Source of the DNA: Pseudoduganella guangdongensis
Lineage (GTDB): Bacteria; Pseudomonadota; Gammaproteobacteria; Burkholderiales; Burkholderiaceae_D
Length of the DNA stretch: 64,000 nt
Reading direction: 5' to 3'
Assembly: GCF_009857475.1 (NCBI RefSeq)
Contig: NZ_WWCJ01000002.1
Span: 248,001 to 312,000 of the forward strand
The notes under the pieces: generated by a model
Told to the model about the DNA's origin: nothing
Database searches by the model: none
Seen by the model: only the letters and a program-made list of their open reading frames with translations
Translations under genes and position numbers: made by a program
Part shown: piece by piece, positions 8,749-19,444 of the stretch
Position numbering within the stretch: the first letter of the stretch is position 1
How the letters are laid out: the number at the start of each line of letters is the position of its first letter

Positions 8749-9219
8749 ATGGACATCAATGGATCTCTCATCGGTCAGATGATCACCTTCGCGGTGCTCG
8801 TCTGGTTCTCGATGAAGTTCGTATTCCCAGCGCTGAACAACGCGCTGGATGAGCGTGCCAAGCGAATTGCAGATGGTCTGGCTGCCGCCGACCAAGGTCA
8901 GGCTTCCATGCAGAAAGCTGAAAAAGCTGCTGCTGAAGCCATGACCGCTGCCCGTAACGACGCTTCGTCGCTCGTTGCGGACGCTGAAAAGCGTGCTCAA
9001 CTGGTCGCAGAAGAAATCAAAGCAAACGCACAAGCCGAAGCTGCCCGCATCGTGGCACAAGCTAAAGCTGAAGCTGAGCAGCAAGTAACCCAGGCCCGCG
9101 AAGCACTGCGTGGTCAAGTGGCTGACCTGGCTGTGAAGGGCGCGGAGCAAATCCTGAAGCGCGAAGTCAACGCGTCGGCTCACGCTGACCTGCTGAATCG
9201 CCTGGCTACCGAGCTCTGA
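8749..9219 (+). CDS. atpF: F1Fo ATP synthase subunit b (AtpF)
   Basis: Peripheral-stalk subunit linking Fo to F1. The 156-residue protein has one N-terminal membrane helix (about residues 5-27) followed by a long, charged, Ala/Glu/Lys-rich coiled coil and a C-terminal segment that contacts subunit delta. Length matches single-b-type proteobacterial proteins. It precedes atpH by 2 bases. Confidence 0.96.
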   Translation: MDINGSLIGQMITFAVLVWFSMKFVFPALNNALDERAKRIADGLAAADQGQASMQKAEKAAAEAMTAARNDASSLVADAEKRAQLVAEEIKANAQAEAARIVAQAKAEAEQQVTQAREALRGQVADLAVKGAEQILKREVNASAHADLLNRLATEL

Positions 9220-9221
9220 TT

Positions 9222-9755
9222 ATGGCAGAGCTCGCAACCGTCGCCCGTCCTTACGCGGAAGCCCTCTTCCGCGTAGCCCAGGCTGGCAACCTCGCGCAGT
9301 GGTCCGATCTGGTGTCCGAAATGGCCCAGATCGGTTCGCATGAAGAGGTGCTGGCATATGCCCGCAATCCAAAAGTTCTGGATAGCGATGTCATCGCAGC
9401 CATCAAGGCCTTGCTGAAATCGCCGCTGAACGCGGAAGCGAACAACTTCCTCTCGATGCTGATCGAAAATGGTCGTATCGCATTGCTGCCGGAAATCGGT
9501 GCCCAATTCGTGCTGCTGAAGAACGCCGCCGAAGGTGCGGCCGACGCCGAGATCACGAGCGCATTCGACATGAGCGAAGCCCAGGTGGCCGAGCTGATCA
9601 AGACGCTGGAAAAGAAATTCAGCCGCAAGCTTAAACCAATCGTCAGCACTGACCCGGCCCTGATCGGCGGCGTGCGTGTCGTGGTGGGCGACGAAGTGCT
9701 GGACACTTCGGTCAGCGCCAAGCTGCAGCAGCTGCGTTCCGCGCTGGTCGCCTGA
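9222..9755 (+). CDS. atpH: F1Fo ATP synthase subunit delta (AtpH)
   Basis: Peripheral-stalk cap that joins subunit b to the alpha3beta3 head. The 177-residue protein opens with the typical ATVARPYAEALF and ends with the family motif DPALIGGVRVVVGDEVLD in its C-terminal domain. Only two bases separate it from atpF, and the start is inside the atpF 3' end context without a separate strong SD, suggesting translational coupling. Confidence 0.96.
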   Translation: MAELATVARPYAEALFRVAQAGNLAQWSDLVSEMAQIGSHEEVLAYARNPKVLDSDVIAAIKALLKSPLNAEANNFLSMLIENGRIALLPEIGAQFVLLKNAAEGAADAEITSAFDMSEAQVAELIKTLEKKFSRKLKPIVSTDPALIGGVRVVVGDEVLDTSVSAKLQQLRSALVA

Positions 9756-9797
9756 TCGGCACCGCGACAGCTAGAGAGAAAACATTTAGGAGTTAGT

Positions 9798-11339
9798 ATG
9801 CAACTCAACCCATCCGAAATCAGCGAGCTGATCAAGAGCCGGATCCAAGGCATTGACGGCGGCGCTGAAGTGCGCAATCAAGGCACCGTAATTTCCGTAG
9901 CAGACGGTATCTGCCGCATCCACGGCCTGTCGGACGTGATGCAAGGTGAGATGCTGGAATTCCCAGGCAACACCTTTGGCCTGGCAATGAACCTGGAGCG
10001 TGACTCCGTTGGTGCCGTTATTCTGGGCGCCTACGAGCACATCTCCGAAGGCGACACCGTTAAGTGCACCGGCCGTATTCTGGAAGTGCCGATCGGTCCT
10101 GAACTGCGCGGCCGCGTGGTTAACGCCCTGGGCCAGCCGATCGACGGCAAAGGTCCGGTTAACACCACCCTGACCTCCCCAATCGAAAAGATCGCTCCAG
10201 GCGTTATCGCCCGTGAGTCCGTCGGCCAGCCTATGCAGACCGGCCTGAAATCGATCGACGCGATGGTACCAATCGGCCGTGGCCAGCGTGAGCTGATCAT
10301 TGGCGACCGTCAGACCGGTAAGTCCGCCGTTGCAGTTGATGCCATCATCAACCAAAAAGGCCAGGGCGTTACCTGTATCTACGTTGCTATCGGCCAGAAA
10401 GCATCGACCATCAAGAACATCGTGCGTTCCCTGGAACAGCACGGCGCGATGGAGTACACCATTGTTGTGGCCGCTTCCGCTTCGGAATCCGCAGCAATGC
10501 AGTACATCTCGGCGTACTCCGGTTGCACCATGGGCGAATACTTCCGCGACCGCGGCGAAGACGCTCTGATCGTATACGATGACCTGTCCAAGCAAGCAGT
10601 TGCTTACCGTCAGATCTCCCTGCTGCTGCGCCGCCCACCAGGCCGCGAAGCGTACCCAGGCGACGTGTTCTACCTGCACAGCCGTCTGCTGGAACGCGCA
10701 GCTCGCGTGAACGCCGACTACGTCGAAGCCTTCACCAAGGGCGCTGTCAAAGGCAAGACCGGTTCCCTGACCGCACTGCCAATCATCGAAACCCAGGCTG
10801 GCGACGTTTCCGCGTTCGTTCCAACCAACGTGATTTCGATTACCGACGGCCAGATCTTCCTGGAAACCTCGCTGTTCAACTCCGGTATCCGTCCTGCGAT
10901 TAACGCAGGTATCTCGGTGTCGCGCGTTGGTGGTGCTGCCCAGACCAAGGTCATCAAAAACCTGTCCGGCGGTATCCGTACCGACTTGGCACAGTACCGT
11001 GAACTGGCTGCGTTCGCGCAGTTCGCTTCCGACCTGGATGAATCGACCCGTAAGCAGCTGGACCGCGGTGCCCGCGTGACCGAACTGCTGAAGCAGGCTC
11101 AGTACTCGCCACTGTCGATTTCCCTGATGGGCGCCTCGCTGTTCGCAGTGAACAAGGGCTTCCTGGACAGCGTTCCAGTCAAGCGCGTGCTGGCTTTCGA
11201 AGCCGAACTGCACTCGTTCCTGAAGACCAAGCACTCCGCTCTGCTGGCTAAGATCGAAGAAACCAAGCAACTGGACAAAGACGGCGAAGCTGCGCTGTCG
11301 GCCGCCATTGCTGAGTTCAAGAAATCCTTCGCAAACTAA
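9798..11339 (+). CDS. atpA: F1Fo ATP synthase subunit alpha (AtpA)
   Basis: Non-catalytic nucleotide-binding subunit of the F1 hexamer. The 513-residue protein carries the Walker A motif GDRQTGKS (about residues 169-176), the VYDDLSKQA Walker B region and the C-terminal segment [10 protein letters not shown]. Length is exactly that usual for the family. It is preceded by an AGGAGTTAGT ribosome-binding site. A long antisense open frame opposite it is a codon-bias artefact. Confidence 0.98.
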   Translation: MQLNPSEISELIKSRIQGIDGGAEVRNQGTVISVADGICRIHGLSDVMQGEMLEFPGNTFGLAMNLERDSVGAVILGAYEHISEGDTVKCTGRILEVPIGPELRGRVVNALGQPIDGKGPVNTTLTSPIEKIAPGVIARESVGQPMQTGLKSIDAMVPIGRGQRELIIGDRQTGKSAVAVDAIINQKGQGVTCIYVAIGQKASTIKNIVRSLEQHGAMEYTIVVAASASESAAMQYISAYSGCTMGEYFRDRGEDALIVYDDLSKQAVAYRQISLLLRRPPGREAYPGDVFYLHSRLLERAARVNADYVEAFTKGAVKGKTGSLTALPIIETQAGDVSAFVPTNVISITDGQIFLETSLFNSGIRPAINAGISVSRVGGAAQTKVIKNLSGGIRTDLAQYRELAAFAQFASDLDESTRKQLDRGARVTELLKQAQYSPLSISLMGASLFAVNKGFLDSVPVKRVLAFEAELHSFLKTKHSALLAKIEETKQLDKDGEAALSAAIAEFKKSFAN

Positions 11340-11344
11340 TACCT

Positions 11345-11366
11345 GGTGGCCCGGCAACGGGCCACC
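11345..11366 (+). other. Intercistronic hairpin between atpA and atpG
   Basis: GGTGGCCC (11345-11352) and GGGCCACC (11359-11366) form a perfect 8-bp stem with a 6-base loop, starting 5 bases after the atpA stop and ending before the AAAGGAGAAGG ribosome-binding site of atpG. There is no T-tract, so it is not a terminator; mRNA processing or stability is a possible role. Confidence 0.75.
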
Positions 11367-11384
11367 CCGCAAAGGAGAAGGATC

Positions 11385-12257
11385 ATGGCAGCAGGTAAAG
11401 AGATACGTGGCAAGATCAAGAGCGTAGAGAATACGAAGAAGATCACCAAAGCGATGGAAATGGTCGCAGCATCGAAAATGCGCAAGGCGCAAGATCGTAT
11501 GCGCGCCGCCCGTCCTTACAGTGACAAGATTCGTAATATCGCTGCGAACTTGGCGAATGCCAACCCCGAGTACACGCACCCGTTCCTGGCTGAAGCCAAG
11601 ACGGAAGCCAAGGCTGTGGGCTTTATCATCGTAACGACCGACAAAGGTCTGTGCGGTGGTATGAACACCAACGTTCTGCGTATGGTGACCAACAAGACCC
11701 GCGAGCTGGAAGCTGCAGGCAACAAGATTGAAGCAGTCGCAATTGGTAACAAAGGTTTGGGCTTCCTGAACCGCATCGGTGTACCAGTGGTCGCACAAGC
11801 TACCCAGATCGGCGATACGCCGCACCTGGAAAAGCTGATCGGCCCAGTGCAAGTGATGCTGGAGAAATTCCAGGAAGGCAAACTGGACGCCGTTTACCTG
11901 TGCTACACCAAGTTCATCAACACGATGAAGCAAGAACCGTTGGTCGAGCAGCTGTTGCCGCTGACCGCGGACAAGATGAAGGCCGATGACAAGTCCCACA
12001 ACTGGGATTACATCTACGAGCCGGACGCTGCTTCCGTGATCGACGAACTGCTCGAGCGCTACATTGAAGCGCTGGTGTACCAGGCCGTTGCAGAAAACCT
12101 GGCGTCCGAGCAATCGGCGCGTATGGTGGCGATGAAGTCCGCATCGGACAACGCCGGCAACGTGATTGGTGAGCTGAAGCTGGTCTACAACAAGACCCGC
12201 CAGGCTGCAATTACCAAAGAACTGTCTGAAATCGTCGCCGGTGCGGCAGCGGTTTAA
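11385..12257 (+). CDS. atpG: F1Fo ATP synthase subunit gamma (AtpG)
   Basis: Central rotor shaft. The 290-residue protein starts [19 protein letters not shown] and shows the conserved [15 protein letters not shown] helix, the GLCGGMNTN segment and the C-terminal helix [18 protein letters not shown]. The frame is open 13 codons further upstream, but ATG 11385 follows an excellent AAAGGAGAAGG Shine-Dalgarno, and the upstream codons encode the hairpin, so the shorter start is chosen. Confidence 0.97.
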   Translation: MAAGKEIRGKIKSVENTKKITKAMEMVAASKMRKAQDRMRAARPYSDKIRNIAANLANANPEYTHPFLAEAKTEAKAVGFIIVTTDKGLCGGMNTNVLRMVTNKTRELEAAGNKIEAVAIGNKGLGFLNRIGVPVVAQATQIGDTPHLEKLIGPVQVMLEKFQEGKLDAVYLCYTKFINTMKQEPLVEQLLPLTADKMKADDKSHNWDYIYEPDAASVIDELLERYIEALVYQAVAENLASEQSARMVAMKSASDNAGNVIGELKLVYNKTRQAAITKELSEIVAGAAAV

Positions 12258-13688
<1,431 letters not shown>

Positions 13689-13700
13689 TTCGAGTTGAAG

Positions 13701-13721
13701 CAGTCCCGCAGCGCGGGACTG
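13701..13721 (+). other. Intercistronic hairpin between atpD and atpC
   Basis: CAGTCCCGC (13701-13709) pairs perfectly with GCGGGACTG (13713-13721) across a 3-base loop. It lies between the atpD stop and the AAAGGATAAAC leader of atpC and has no T-tract, as with the atpA-atpG hairpin. Confidence 0.75.
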
Positions 13722-13737
13722 CGCACAAAGGATAAAC

Positions 13738-14163
13738 ATGGCAAACACTATTCACGTTGATGTGGTTTCGGCCGAAGAGCAAATCTTCTCGGGCGAAGCG
13801 ACTTTCGTGGCGTTGCCGGGCGAGCAGGGCGAGCTGGGTATTTACCCTAAGCACACCCCGCTGATCACCCGTATCCGTCCAGGCGCGGTGCGCATCCAGA
13901 TTGCTGGCCAGGCTGAAGAAGAGTTCGTCTTCGTCGCCGGCGGCCTGCTGGAAGTGCAGCCAAACGCTGTGACGGTCCTGGCTGACACCGCGATCCGTGG
14001 TCATGACCTGGATGAAGCCAAAGCTGAAGCTGCCAAGAAACTGGCGGAAGAAAGCCTGGCCAACAAACAAACCGGTATCGACTACGCGAAAGCACAAGCG
14101 GAACTGGCAGCGGCTATCGGCCAGCTGGCAGCCATCGCAAAACTGCGCAAGATCAAGGGTTAA
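13738..14163 (+). CDS. atpC: F1Fo ATP synthase subunit epsilon (AtpC)
   Basis: Rotor subunit that couples gamma to the c-ring and inhibits ATP hydrolysis. The 141-residue protein shows the family beta-sandwich motifs ([20 protein letters not shown] and [12 protein letters not shown]) and a C-terminal helical hairpin. It is the last gene of the operon and is followed by a bidirectional terminator. Confidence 0.96.
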   Translation: MANTIHVDVVSAEEQIFSGEATFVALPGEQGELGIYPKHTPLITRIRPGAVRIQIAGQAEEEFVFVAGGLLEVQPNAVTVLADTAIRGHDLDEAKAEAAKKLAEESLANKQTGIDYAKAQAELAAAIGQLAAIAKLRKIKG

Positions 14164-14181
14164 TCCTTCCTTGCGACGACA

Positions 14182-14208
14182 AAAAAGGCAGCCTCGGCTG
14201 CCTTTTTC
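14182..14208. terminator. Bidirectional intrinsic terminator of the atp operon
   Basis: AAAAAGGCAGCC and GGCTGCCTTTTT form a 12-bp inverted repeat around a TC centre, giving T-tracts on both strands. It can stop the atp operon on the plus strand and the DUF2306 gene on the minus strand. Confidence 0.92.
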
Positions 14209-14211
14209 TTT

Positions 14212-14230
14212 TGCCGCCCACCGGGCGGCA
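14212..14230. repeat. GC-rich hairpin beside the atp terminator
   Basis: TGCCGCCC (14212-14219) and GGGCGGCA (14223-14230) form a perfect 8-bp stem with a 3-base loop, immediately next to the terminator in the convergent intergenic space. Probably a second 3'-end barrier. Confidence 0.7.
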
Positions 14231-14310
14231 GTGTGAGCGGCATGCATTGGGTCCAAGACGCAGTCGCATATGACGGCCTGGAGCAAACGCAAAGTCATGC
14301 GTGTCTGCGA

Positions 14311-15135
14311 TTACAGGCGTGGCAGCCACATGCCCATTGTGGCGCCGAAGATGCCGACGCACATGAACAGCGCCGCACCGGTCAGCAGGGCGGCGGTGGC
14401 GCCCTGCAGCAGTGCGTTGGCGCTGCTGCGCGCGCGCAGGTACAACTCCAGCACGGCGAGTGGCAGCAAGTACTGTGCAAATGCCAGCACGTCCACAAAC
14501 GGGCCGCGGAAAGTCACCGGGTCGAAACCTGCAGGGCCGCCGTTGAGCAGCAGCCAGCCCATCAGGCCGATACGGAAGAACCAGACGGCGCTGACGACCA
14601 TAAACAGGCGCAAGGCCCAACGGCGATGGCGATCGAAGCGCTTGGCGCGCGCTGCGCGTACCGCCAGCCAGGCGAACACCAGCACCAGCAGGGCATCGAG
14701 CAGCATGCCGGCATGCATGAGCGGGCCGCCTATGGTGCCGCGTGTCACCAGCATCAGCGCGCCCGCAATGCTGGACACGACGGCCAGCACGACATAGAGG
14801 CGGCCATTCCAGCGGTGCAGCCGTGGCGCCAGGGTGCGGCATTGCGGCACCAGTTGCAGCAGTCCGCTGCCGATAATCACAGCGGCCAACAACACATGAA
14901 TTGCCAGCGCCAGGTTGCCGGCCGTGTCGCCAGGCACGTAGCCTTTGGGAAGAACCTTGTTCATCAGTTCCGGCTGACCCAGCGCAATGGCGCGGCCATG
15001 AAAGCCCAACACGTAAAGCACGAACATCACTTGGCCGAGTGCGGTGACGGCGAACCAGAAAACCGCTGCGGTTTTCAAGGCGCGCATTGCGCTGGGGCGG
15101 GCGAGGCGAGGGAAGGTGGCGGCGGCGGTTGTCAT
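14311..15135 (-). CDS. DUF2306-like multi-pass membrane protein
   Basis: A 274-residue inner-membrane protein with about seven hydrophobic helices. Features resembling the DUF2306 family include histidines in membrane contexts (NLALAIHVLLAA, LHRWNGRLYV, MHAGMLLDALL) and RHRRWALRLF, a pattern seen in predicted haem- or quinone-related membrane proteins; function is unknown. ATG 15135 is preferred over upstream in-frame codons because AAAGGAGCC lies 4 bases before it. The gene diverges from the LytS-like kinase gene and may be under control of that system through the shared 137-bp region. Confidence 0.75.
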   Translation of the reverse strand: MTTAAATFPRLARPSAMRALKTAAVFWFAVTALGQVMFVLYVLGFHGRAIALGQPELMNKVLPKGYVPGDTAGNLALAIHVLLAAVIIGSGLLQLVPQCRTLAPRLHRWNGRLYVVLAVVSSIAGALMLVTRGTIGGPLMHAGMLLDALLVLVFAWLAVRAARAKRFDRHRRWALRLFMVVSAVWFFRIGLMGWLLLNGGPAGFDPVTFRGPFVDVLAFAQYLLPLAVLELYLRARSSANALLQGATAALLTGAALFMCVGIFGATMGMWLPRL

Positions 15136-15220
15136 GTGGCTCCTTTCGGGACGGGTTGTTTGTCCCAACATAAGCGCGGGAGCCCGGGCGCGAAGCATTG
15201 GCGCGGGATTCTTGCGACGG

Positions 15221-15249
15221 ACGACGGTTTACGGGGCTTGAATGACGGT
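15221..15249 (-). promoter_or_regulatory. Candidate LytTR binding repeats upstream of the kinase gene
   Basis: On the minus strand ACCGTCAT (15249-15242) and ACCGTCGT (15228-15221) are 8-mers with 7 identities, exactly 21 bp (two helical turns) apart. LytTR regulators such as AlgR bind direct repeats with this spacing and a CCGT-type core. The sites end 23 bp before the kinase start codon in the divergent intergenic region. Confidence 0.5.
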
Positions 15250-15272
15250 CCTGAAGCGTTTATCGTGCTTGA

Positions 15273-16346
15273 ATGCCAGCCCACCCCGCCGCGCCAAACC
15301 TGAACCCGCCGCATCGCTTACCGACCCTGCGGCAGTCCGCTATAGCGTTGCTCATCGTGCTGCAATTGTCCTGGGGATTAAAGGCACTGTTTTCCACAGC
15401 CTTTTTGCCGGTGCTCGCCCGTATCAGTTTTATCGGCGCGGTCTTCCTGTTCGCCTTTTACGCCACCTCGCGCCGGCATTCGGCGCTACGTTTGCTGGCA
15501 ATCGTGCTGCTTGCGCCCTTAGCGTCGATGGCCACCTTTATCGTCGCCGAGTGGCCGAATATCGGACCCTACCTCGCCAAAACGGCGGGCGCAGCGGCCT
15601 TCGTCGTTTTGACGGTGGTGGCGTGGATTTGTGGCTTGACCGCTGCATCGATCGCATTGCGCTTCGAACGCAAGGCCCGCGAACGCGCCGAACGCGCGGT
15701 TGCGGAAAGCGAGAAGATCGCGCTGGAACGCAGCCTGTTGGACGCTCGTCTTCGCTTGTTGCAGGCCCAGATCGAGCCGCACTTCCTGTTCAATACCTTG
15801 GCCAATGTCCAGGCCTTGGTGGAAGCGGGATCGCCCAACGCCGCCCCCGTGCTGCGCCACTTGATCAACTACCTGCGCGCCGCCGGGCCGCACTTGGCCG
15901 ATGCCGACGCCACGCTGGGCCGGGAGTTGCATCTGGTCGAAGCTTACCTGGCGCTGATGCGGATGCGCATGCCGGACCGCCTCGAATACACGCTATCTGT
16001 CGCTCCCGAGCTGAGCGGGTTGCGCTTCCCGGCCATGGCCTTGTTGACGCTGGTGGAAAACGCGGTCCGCCACGGCATCGACCCAACGACCGATGGCGGC
16101 AGGATCGACGTCGGTGCCACCCGCGACCACGCCACCGGAGCCGTTAATGTCTGGGTGGCCGACACCGGCGCCGGCATGCCGGAATCGGCGGCCCCTGGCG
16201 CCGGCTTGGCCAACGTACGGGCGCGCTTGCGCGCGACGTTCGGCGAGACCGCCCGCCTCGACCTGCACGAAGTCGCGCCGCATGGCGTGCGCGCCGAATG
16301 CCATTTCACTGCAAGGGAAATTGAATGCAGCCCATCACTGCCCTGA
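15273..16346 (+). CDS. LytS/AlgZ-type sensor histidine kinase
   Basis: Membrane sensor kinase of the His_kinase (LytS/YehU) family. The 357-residue protein has about four N-terminal membrane helices (residues 20-130), a short coiled linker, the phospho-acceptor motif LQAQIEPHFLFNTLANVQ near residue 170, and an HATPase domain with the N-box LVENAVRHG and the G-box DTGAGM. The 22-base overlap with the LytTR regulator gene downstream shows they are one translationally coupled pair. No extracytoplasmic sensing domain is present, so the stimulus is probably membrane-associated. Confidence 0.9.
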   Translation: MPAHPAAPNLNPPHRLPTLRQSAIALLIVLQLSWGLKALFSTAFLPVLARISFIGAVFLFAFYATSRRHSALRLLAIVLLAPLASMATFIVAEWPNIGPYLAKTAGAAAFVVLTVVAWICGLTAASIALRFERKARERAERAVAESEKIALERSLLDARLRLLQAQIEPHFLFNTLANVQALVEAGSPNAAPVLRHLINYLRAAGPHLADADATLGRELHLVEAYLALMRMRMPDRLEYTLSVAPELSGLRFPAMALLTLVENAVRHGIDPTTDGGRIDVGATRDHATGAVNVWVADTGAGMPESAAPGAGLANVRARLRATFGETARLDLHEVAPHGVRAECHFTAREIECSPSLP

Positions 16347-17092
16347 TCGCCGACGATGAACCTCTGCTGCGCCAGCACTTGCGGGCGCAGTTGCAGCACC
16401 TATGGCCGGCGCTGCACGTGGTCGATGAGGCGCGCAATGGCCGCGAAGTGCTCGAACTGTTCGAGGCGCATCATCCCGACGTGGTATTCCTCGACATCCA
16501 CATGCCAGGCCTGAACGGCATTGAGGCAGCCCGCGCGCTGGCCCGCCGCGCCCACCTGGTCTTTGTCACGGCCTTCGAACAATACGCCATCCAGGCCTTC
16601 GAACAGGGCGCGATCGACTACCTGGTCAAGCCGCTCGATCCGGTGCGACTGGCCGACACCATCGAGCGCTTGCAGCAACGGCTGGTGTGCCGCGAGGTGG
16701 ACCATGCCGCGCTCGAACTGGCGCTGGGCCGGCTTGCCCAAACGATGGGCAAACCATCGACGCGCGCCTGGCTGCAATGGATCAAGGCGTCGGTAGGCAG
16801 CAGCGTGCGCCTGATCCCGGTCGACCAGGTCGCCTTTATCCGGGCCGAGGAAAAATACACGCTGGTCGCCTGGGATGAGGGCGAGGCCCTGATCCGGAGA
16901 AGCATCCGCGAGCTGGCCGAAGAGCTGGACCCGACGCACTTCGTACAGACCCACCGCTCGGTTATCGTCAACCTGAAGTACGTCAGGGAGATGGTGCGCG
17001 GCATGAACGAAACGGCCGAACTCCACCTGCATGGGCGCAGCGAGCTGCTGCCGGTCAGCCGCAGCTACCTGCATCATTTCCGGCAGATGTAA
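16325..17092 (+). CDS. LytTR-family response regulator (AlgR/LytR type)
   Basis: DNA-binding regulator phosphorylated by the preceding kinase. The 255 residues comprise a receiver domain (acidic pocket IADDEP near the start, phospho-acceptor aspartate in VVFLDIHMPG, and the KPLD lysine near residue 100) and a C-terminal LytTR domain (residues about 150-255; VAFIRAEEKYTLV, FVQTHRSVIVNL and PVSRSYL). Candidate direct-repeat target sites lie upstream of the kinase gene, consistent with autoregulation and with control of the divergent DUF2306 gene. Confidence 0.92.
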   Translation: MQPITALIADDEPLLRQHLRAQLQHLWPALHVVDEARNGREVLELFEAHHPDVVFLDIHMPGLNGIEAARALARRAHLVFVTAFEQYAIQAFEQGAIDYLVKPLDPVRLADTIERLQQRLVCREVDHAALELALGRLAQTMGKPSTRAWLQWIKASVGSSVRLIPVDQVAFIRAEEKYTLVAWDEGEALIRRSIRELAEELDPTHFVQTHRSVIVNLKYVREMVRGMNETAELHLHGRSELLPVSRSYLHHFRQM

Positions 17093-17210
17093 GCCAGGCC
17101 GCATTTTTTGCAGTCTGGCATTGGAAAGCAGCGGGCTGTCGGAGTAGCTGCTTGCTATTGCGGCGTTCTATATAAAATGGCAACCTCACTAACCTTTGCC
17201 AGACCGCCTC

Positions 17211-18131
17211 ATGCACAAAATCATTCTCTCTGCCCTTGCCACGCTGGCGCTGTCCGCCACCCATGCCACCGGCGCAGAAATCCGCAATCTTGCCCCTGCC
17301 TTTACGGCGGCTTACGACGCCTCGGCGCAGTTGCCGATGCCGGAGCGCGTGGCGGCAATGAAGAAGGTGTTGCTGGCGCAGTATCCTGAGTTCTACGGGC
17401 GCGGTACGCCGGAAAAGCAGGATGCGGCCATCGCGCGGGCGATCGAAGCCTTCCCCAAGCTGCGCGACGCCTACACCGACAAGGCGGAGAAGTTCGGCGG
17501 CGCCATGCAGCAGCACTTGGATACGTACAACAAGACCTTCCCGCATTTCCGCCTGACGGTGCCAACTGCCGTGCTGCACTCGCTGCACGAAATGGACGGC
17601 GGCACGCGCGAACTGAATGGCAAGCTGCACCTGATCTTTGGCGCCGATATGCTCGCCTACGTCAATCCGAAAGGCGATCCGGCGCCGCTATTCCACCATG
17701 AGCTGTTCCATGTCATGCACGCGGAGCGCTTTGTTTGCGAGGAGGGCAAGGTCTGGCCACAACTCTGGCGTGAAGGCCTGGCGACCTATGTGTCGCACGC
17801 CTTGAATCCAGGCGCGAGCGAAAACGACTTGCTGCTCAATTTCCCAAGCGGCATGGCGGCCACCACGCGCGCGAAGTTGCCGCAGGCATGGCGCGAGCTG
17901 GCAGCAGTACTCGACAGCTCCGAGAAGCCGGTATATGGAGAGCTGTTCATGATGAACTCTGCTAAACCGGGCGAGCTGCCGCGCCGTCGCGGCTACTACC
18001 TCGGCTATCTGATTGCGCAAGAGGCGGCGAAGACTTACGATTTGCAGACGCTGGCCGCGCTCGATTGCCAGCAGGTGCGCGGGCTGGTTGAATCCACGGT
18101 GCAACAGCTTTCGAAACGAGGGATGGAATGA
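17211..18131 (+). CDS. Secreted/periplasmic HExxH metallopeptidase-like protein
   Basis: A 306-residue protein beginning with a signal peptide (MHKIILSALATLALSATHA, cleavage expected after THATGA). In the middle is FHHELFHVMHAE, an HExxH zinc-binding motif (HELFH), with a possible third ligand further on. This suggests a zinc-dependent peptidase or an inactive relative; the family was not recognised. The in-frame start five codons upstream would spoil the signal peptide, so ATG 17211 is used. Its TGA overlaps the ATG of the next gene by 4 bases (ATGA), so the two products may be functionally linked. Confidence 0.7.
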   Translation: MHKIILSALATLALSATHATGAEIRNLAPAFTAAYDASAQLPMPERVAAMKKVLLAQYPEFYGRGTPEKQDAAIARAIEAFPKLRDAYTDKAEKFGGAMQQHLDTYNKTFPHFRLTVPTAVLHSLHEMDGGTRELNGKLHLIFGADMLAYVNPKGDPAPLFHHELFHVMHAERFVCEEGKVWPQLWREGLATYVSHALNPGASENDLLLNFPSGMAATTRAKLPQAWRELAAVLDSSEKPVYGELFMMNSAKPGELPRRRGYYLGYLIAQEAAKTYDLQTLAALDCQQVRGLVESTVQQLSKRGME

Positions 18132-18811
18132 CAACGATCTTCATCACCGGCGCGGCGGGGGCGCTGGGTAGCGCCGTGGCGCGCGCTTTTGATGCGGCGG
18201 GCACCAACACTGTTCTGCTGGGACGCGATCTGGCGCGCCTGGAGTCGGCCTGCGGCCCGGCCAGCGAGCGACGCATGCTGGCCAGCGCCGACTTGCGCGA
18301 TGCCGCGTCGGTGGCGGCTGCTGCCCGCACGGCCATCCAGCGTTTTGGCCGTCTCGACGCGCTATGCAATATCGCCGGTGGCTTTGCCATGGGCACGCCG
18401 GTGCACGCGACCAGCGATGCGCAATGGGATGACCTGTTCGACCTGAATGTGCGCAGCCTGCGCAATGCGGTTGCCGCCGTGGTGCCCGGCATGCTGGACG
18501 GGCAGGGCGGCAAGGTGGTGAACATCGCCTCCGGCTCTGCGCGCCAGGGGCTGGCCAATATGGGCGCCTACTGCGCCAGCAAGGATGTGGTGATCCGTCT
18601 GACGGAGTCGATGTCGGCCGAGTTGCGCGGCCAAGGCGTGAATGTTAATTGCGTCCTGCCGGGAACCATCGATACGCCGGAAAACCGCGCTGCCATGCCG
18701 AATGCCGACCGCAGTAAATGGGTCGCGCCAGACGCGCTGGCCGAGGTCATCCTGTTTCTTTGCAGCCCGGCGGCCCGCGCCATCCACGGCGCCGCGATTC
18801 CCTGCACCTGA
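18128..18811 (+). CDS. Short-chain dehydrogenase/reductase (SDR)
   Basis: NAD(P)-dependent oxidoreductase of 227 residues with the classical SDR layout: N-terminal TGAAGALGSA cofactor motif (residues 7-16), NIAGG in place of NNAG, the catalytic serine in VNIASGSA and the YCASK Tyr-x-x-x-Lys catalytic pair. The C-terminus is short but complete. The substrate cannot be predicted. It is translationally coupled to the preceding secreted metallopeptidase-like gene, an uncommon pairing because one product is exported and the other cytosolic. Confidence 0.88.
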   Translation: MTTIFITGAAGALGSAVARAFDAAGTNTVLLGRDLARLESACGPASERRMLASADLRDAASVAAAARTAIQRFGRLDALCNIAGGFAMGTPVHATSDAQWDDLFDLNVRSLRNAVAAVVPGMLDGQGGKVVNIASGSARQGLANMGAYCASKDVVIRLTESMSAELRGQGVNVNCVLPGTIDTPENRAAMPNADRSKWVAPDALAEVILFLCSPAARAIHGAAIPCT

Positions 18812-18892
18812 ATCAGGCGCCCGCCGGTCGGGAAATGGAACGGTGAAGGCCGCAACCCAGCACCGCCCGTCAACGCCGGCTACCGTGCAGCT

Positions 18893-19444
18893 TCAGCGGC
18901 ACATGCCGTAGGACTTCTTTTCCTCGAACCAACGGTAGGTATAGGTGCGCGAAACATAGCGCTTGCCGCCGATAATGACATCGGGAGGGGTCAGGTCGAA
19001 GCGCGGCGGCATCTTGCCCTTGATGAGCAGGCGGTAGCGCAACTGGGTGTGGTCGCTGGTGCCGACCGAATTCATCGACAACGGCATGCCGTTCACGATT
19101 TCCACCAGCTCGGCTTTGCCATTGGTCGGGCGCTGATACACGCTGAGCACGGTCGCATTTTCCAGCAACGCGCCCTTGGGCTGGCTGACCTGGAAATGCT
19201 TGGTGGCGAATTGCACCTGCGTGGTACGCGGCAGCATATAATTGACGCCAATTTCGATGCCTGGTTCGGCGGACGGGACGATATTGGTCGCGGACACGGT
19301 TATGCCGCGCGGCAGTTCGAACGTGTCGGCATCGACTGCCGTGCCGCAATCGTCGGACGTGGCCTGGTATAGCGGACCCGGTGTGTAGGAGTCGCCGCAG
19401 GCGGTGAGGGCGAAGAGCAGGGCGAATGGCGCAAATCGGCGCAT
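18893..19444 (-). CDS. Hypothetical lipoprotein
   Basis: A 183-residue protein with a lipoprotein signal peptide: basic MRRFAPF, hydrophobic core, and the lipobox LTAC with the acceptor cysteine about residue 16. The mature part is predicted beta-rich, contains another cysteine pair (DDCG and the C-terminal MCR) and no recognised domain. ATG 19444 lies 9 bases after GAGG; a TTG five codons upstream is also open but less likely. The end is 81 bp from the convergent SDR gene. Function is unknown; probably anchored in the outer or inner membrane. Confidence 0.72.
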   Translation of the reverse strand: MRRFAPFALLFALTACGDSYTPGPLYQATSDDCGTAVDADTFELPRGITVSATNIVPSAEPGIEIGVNYMLPRTTQVQFATKHFQVSQPKGALLENATVLSVYQRPTNGKAELVEIVNGMPLSMNSVGTSDHTQLRYRLLIKGKMPPRFDLTPPDVIIGGKRYVSRTYTYRWFEEKKSYGMCR

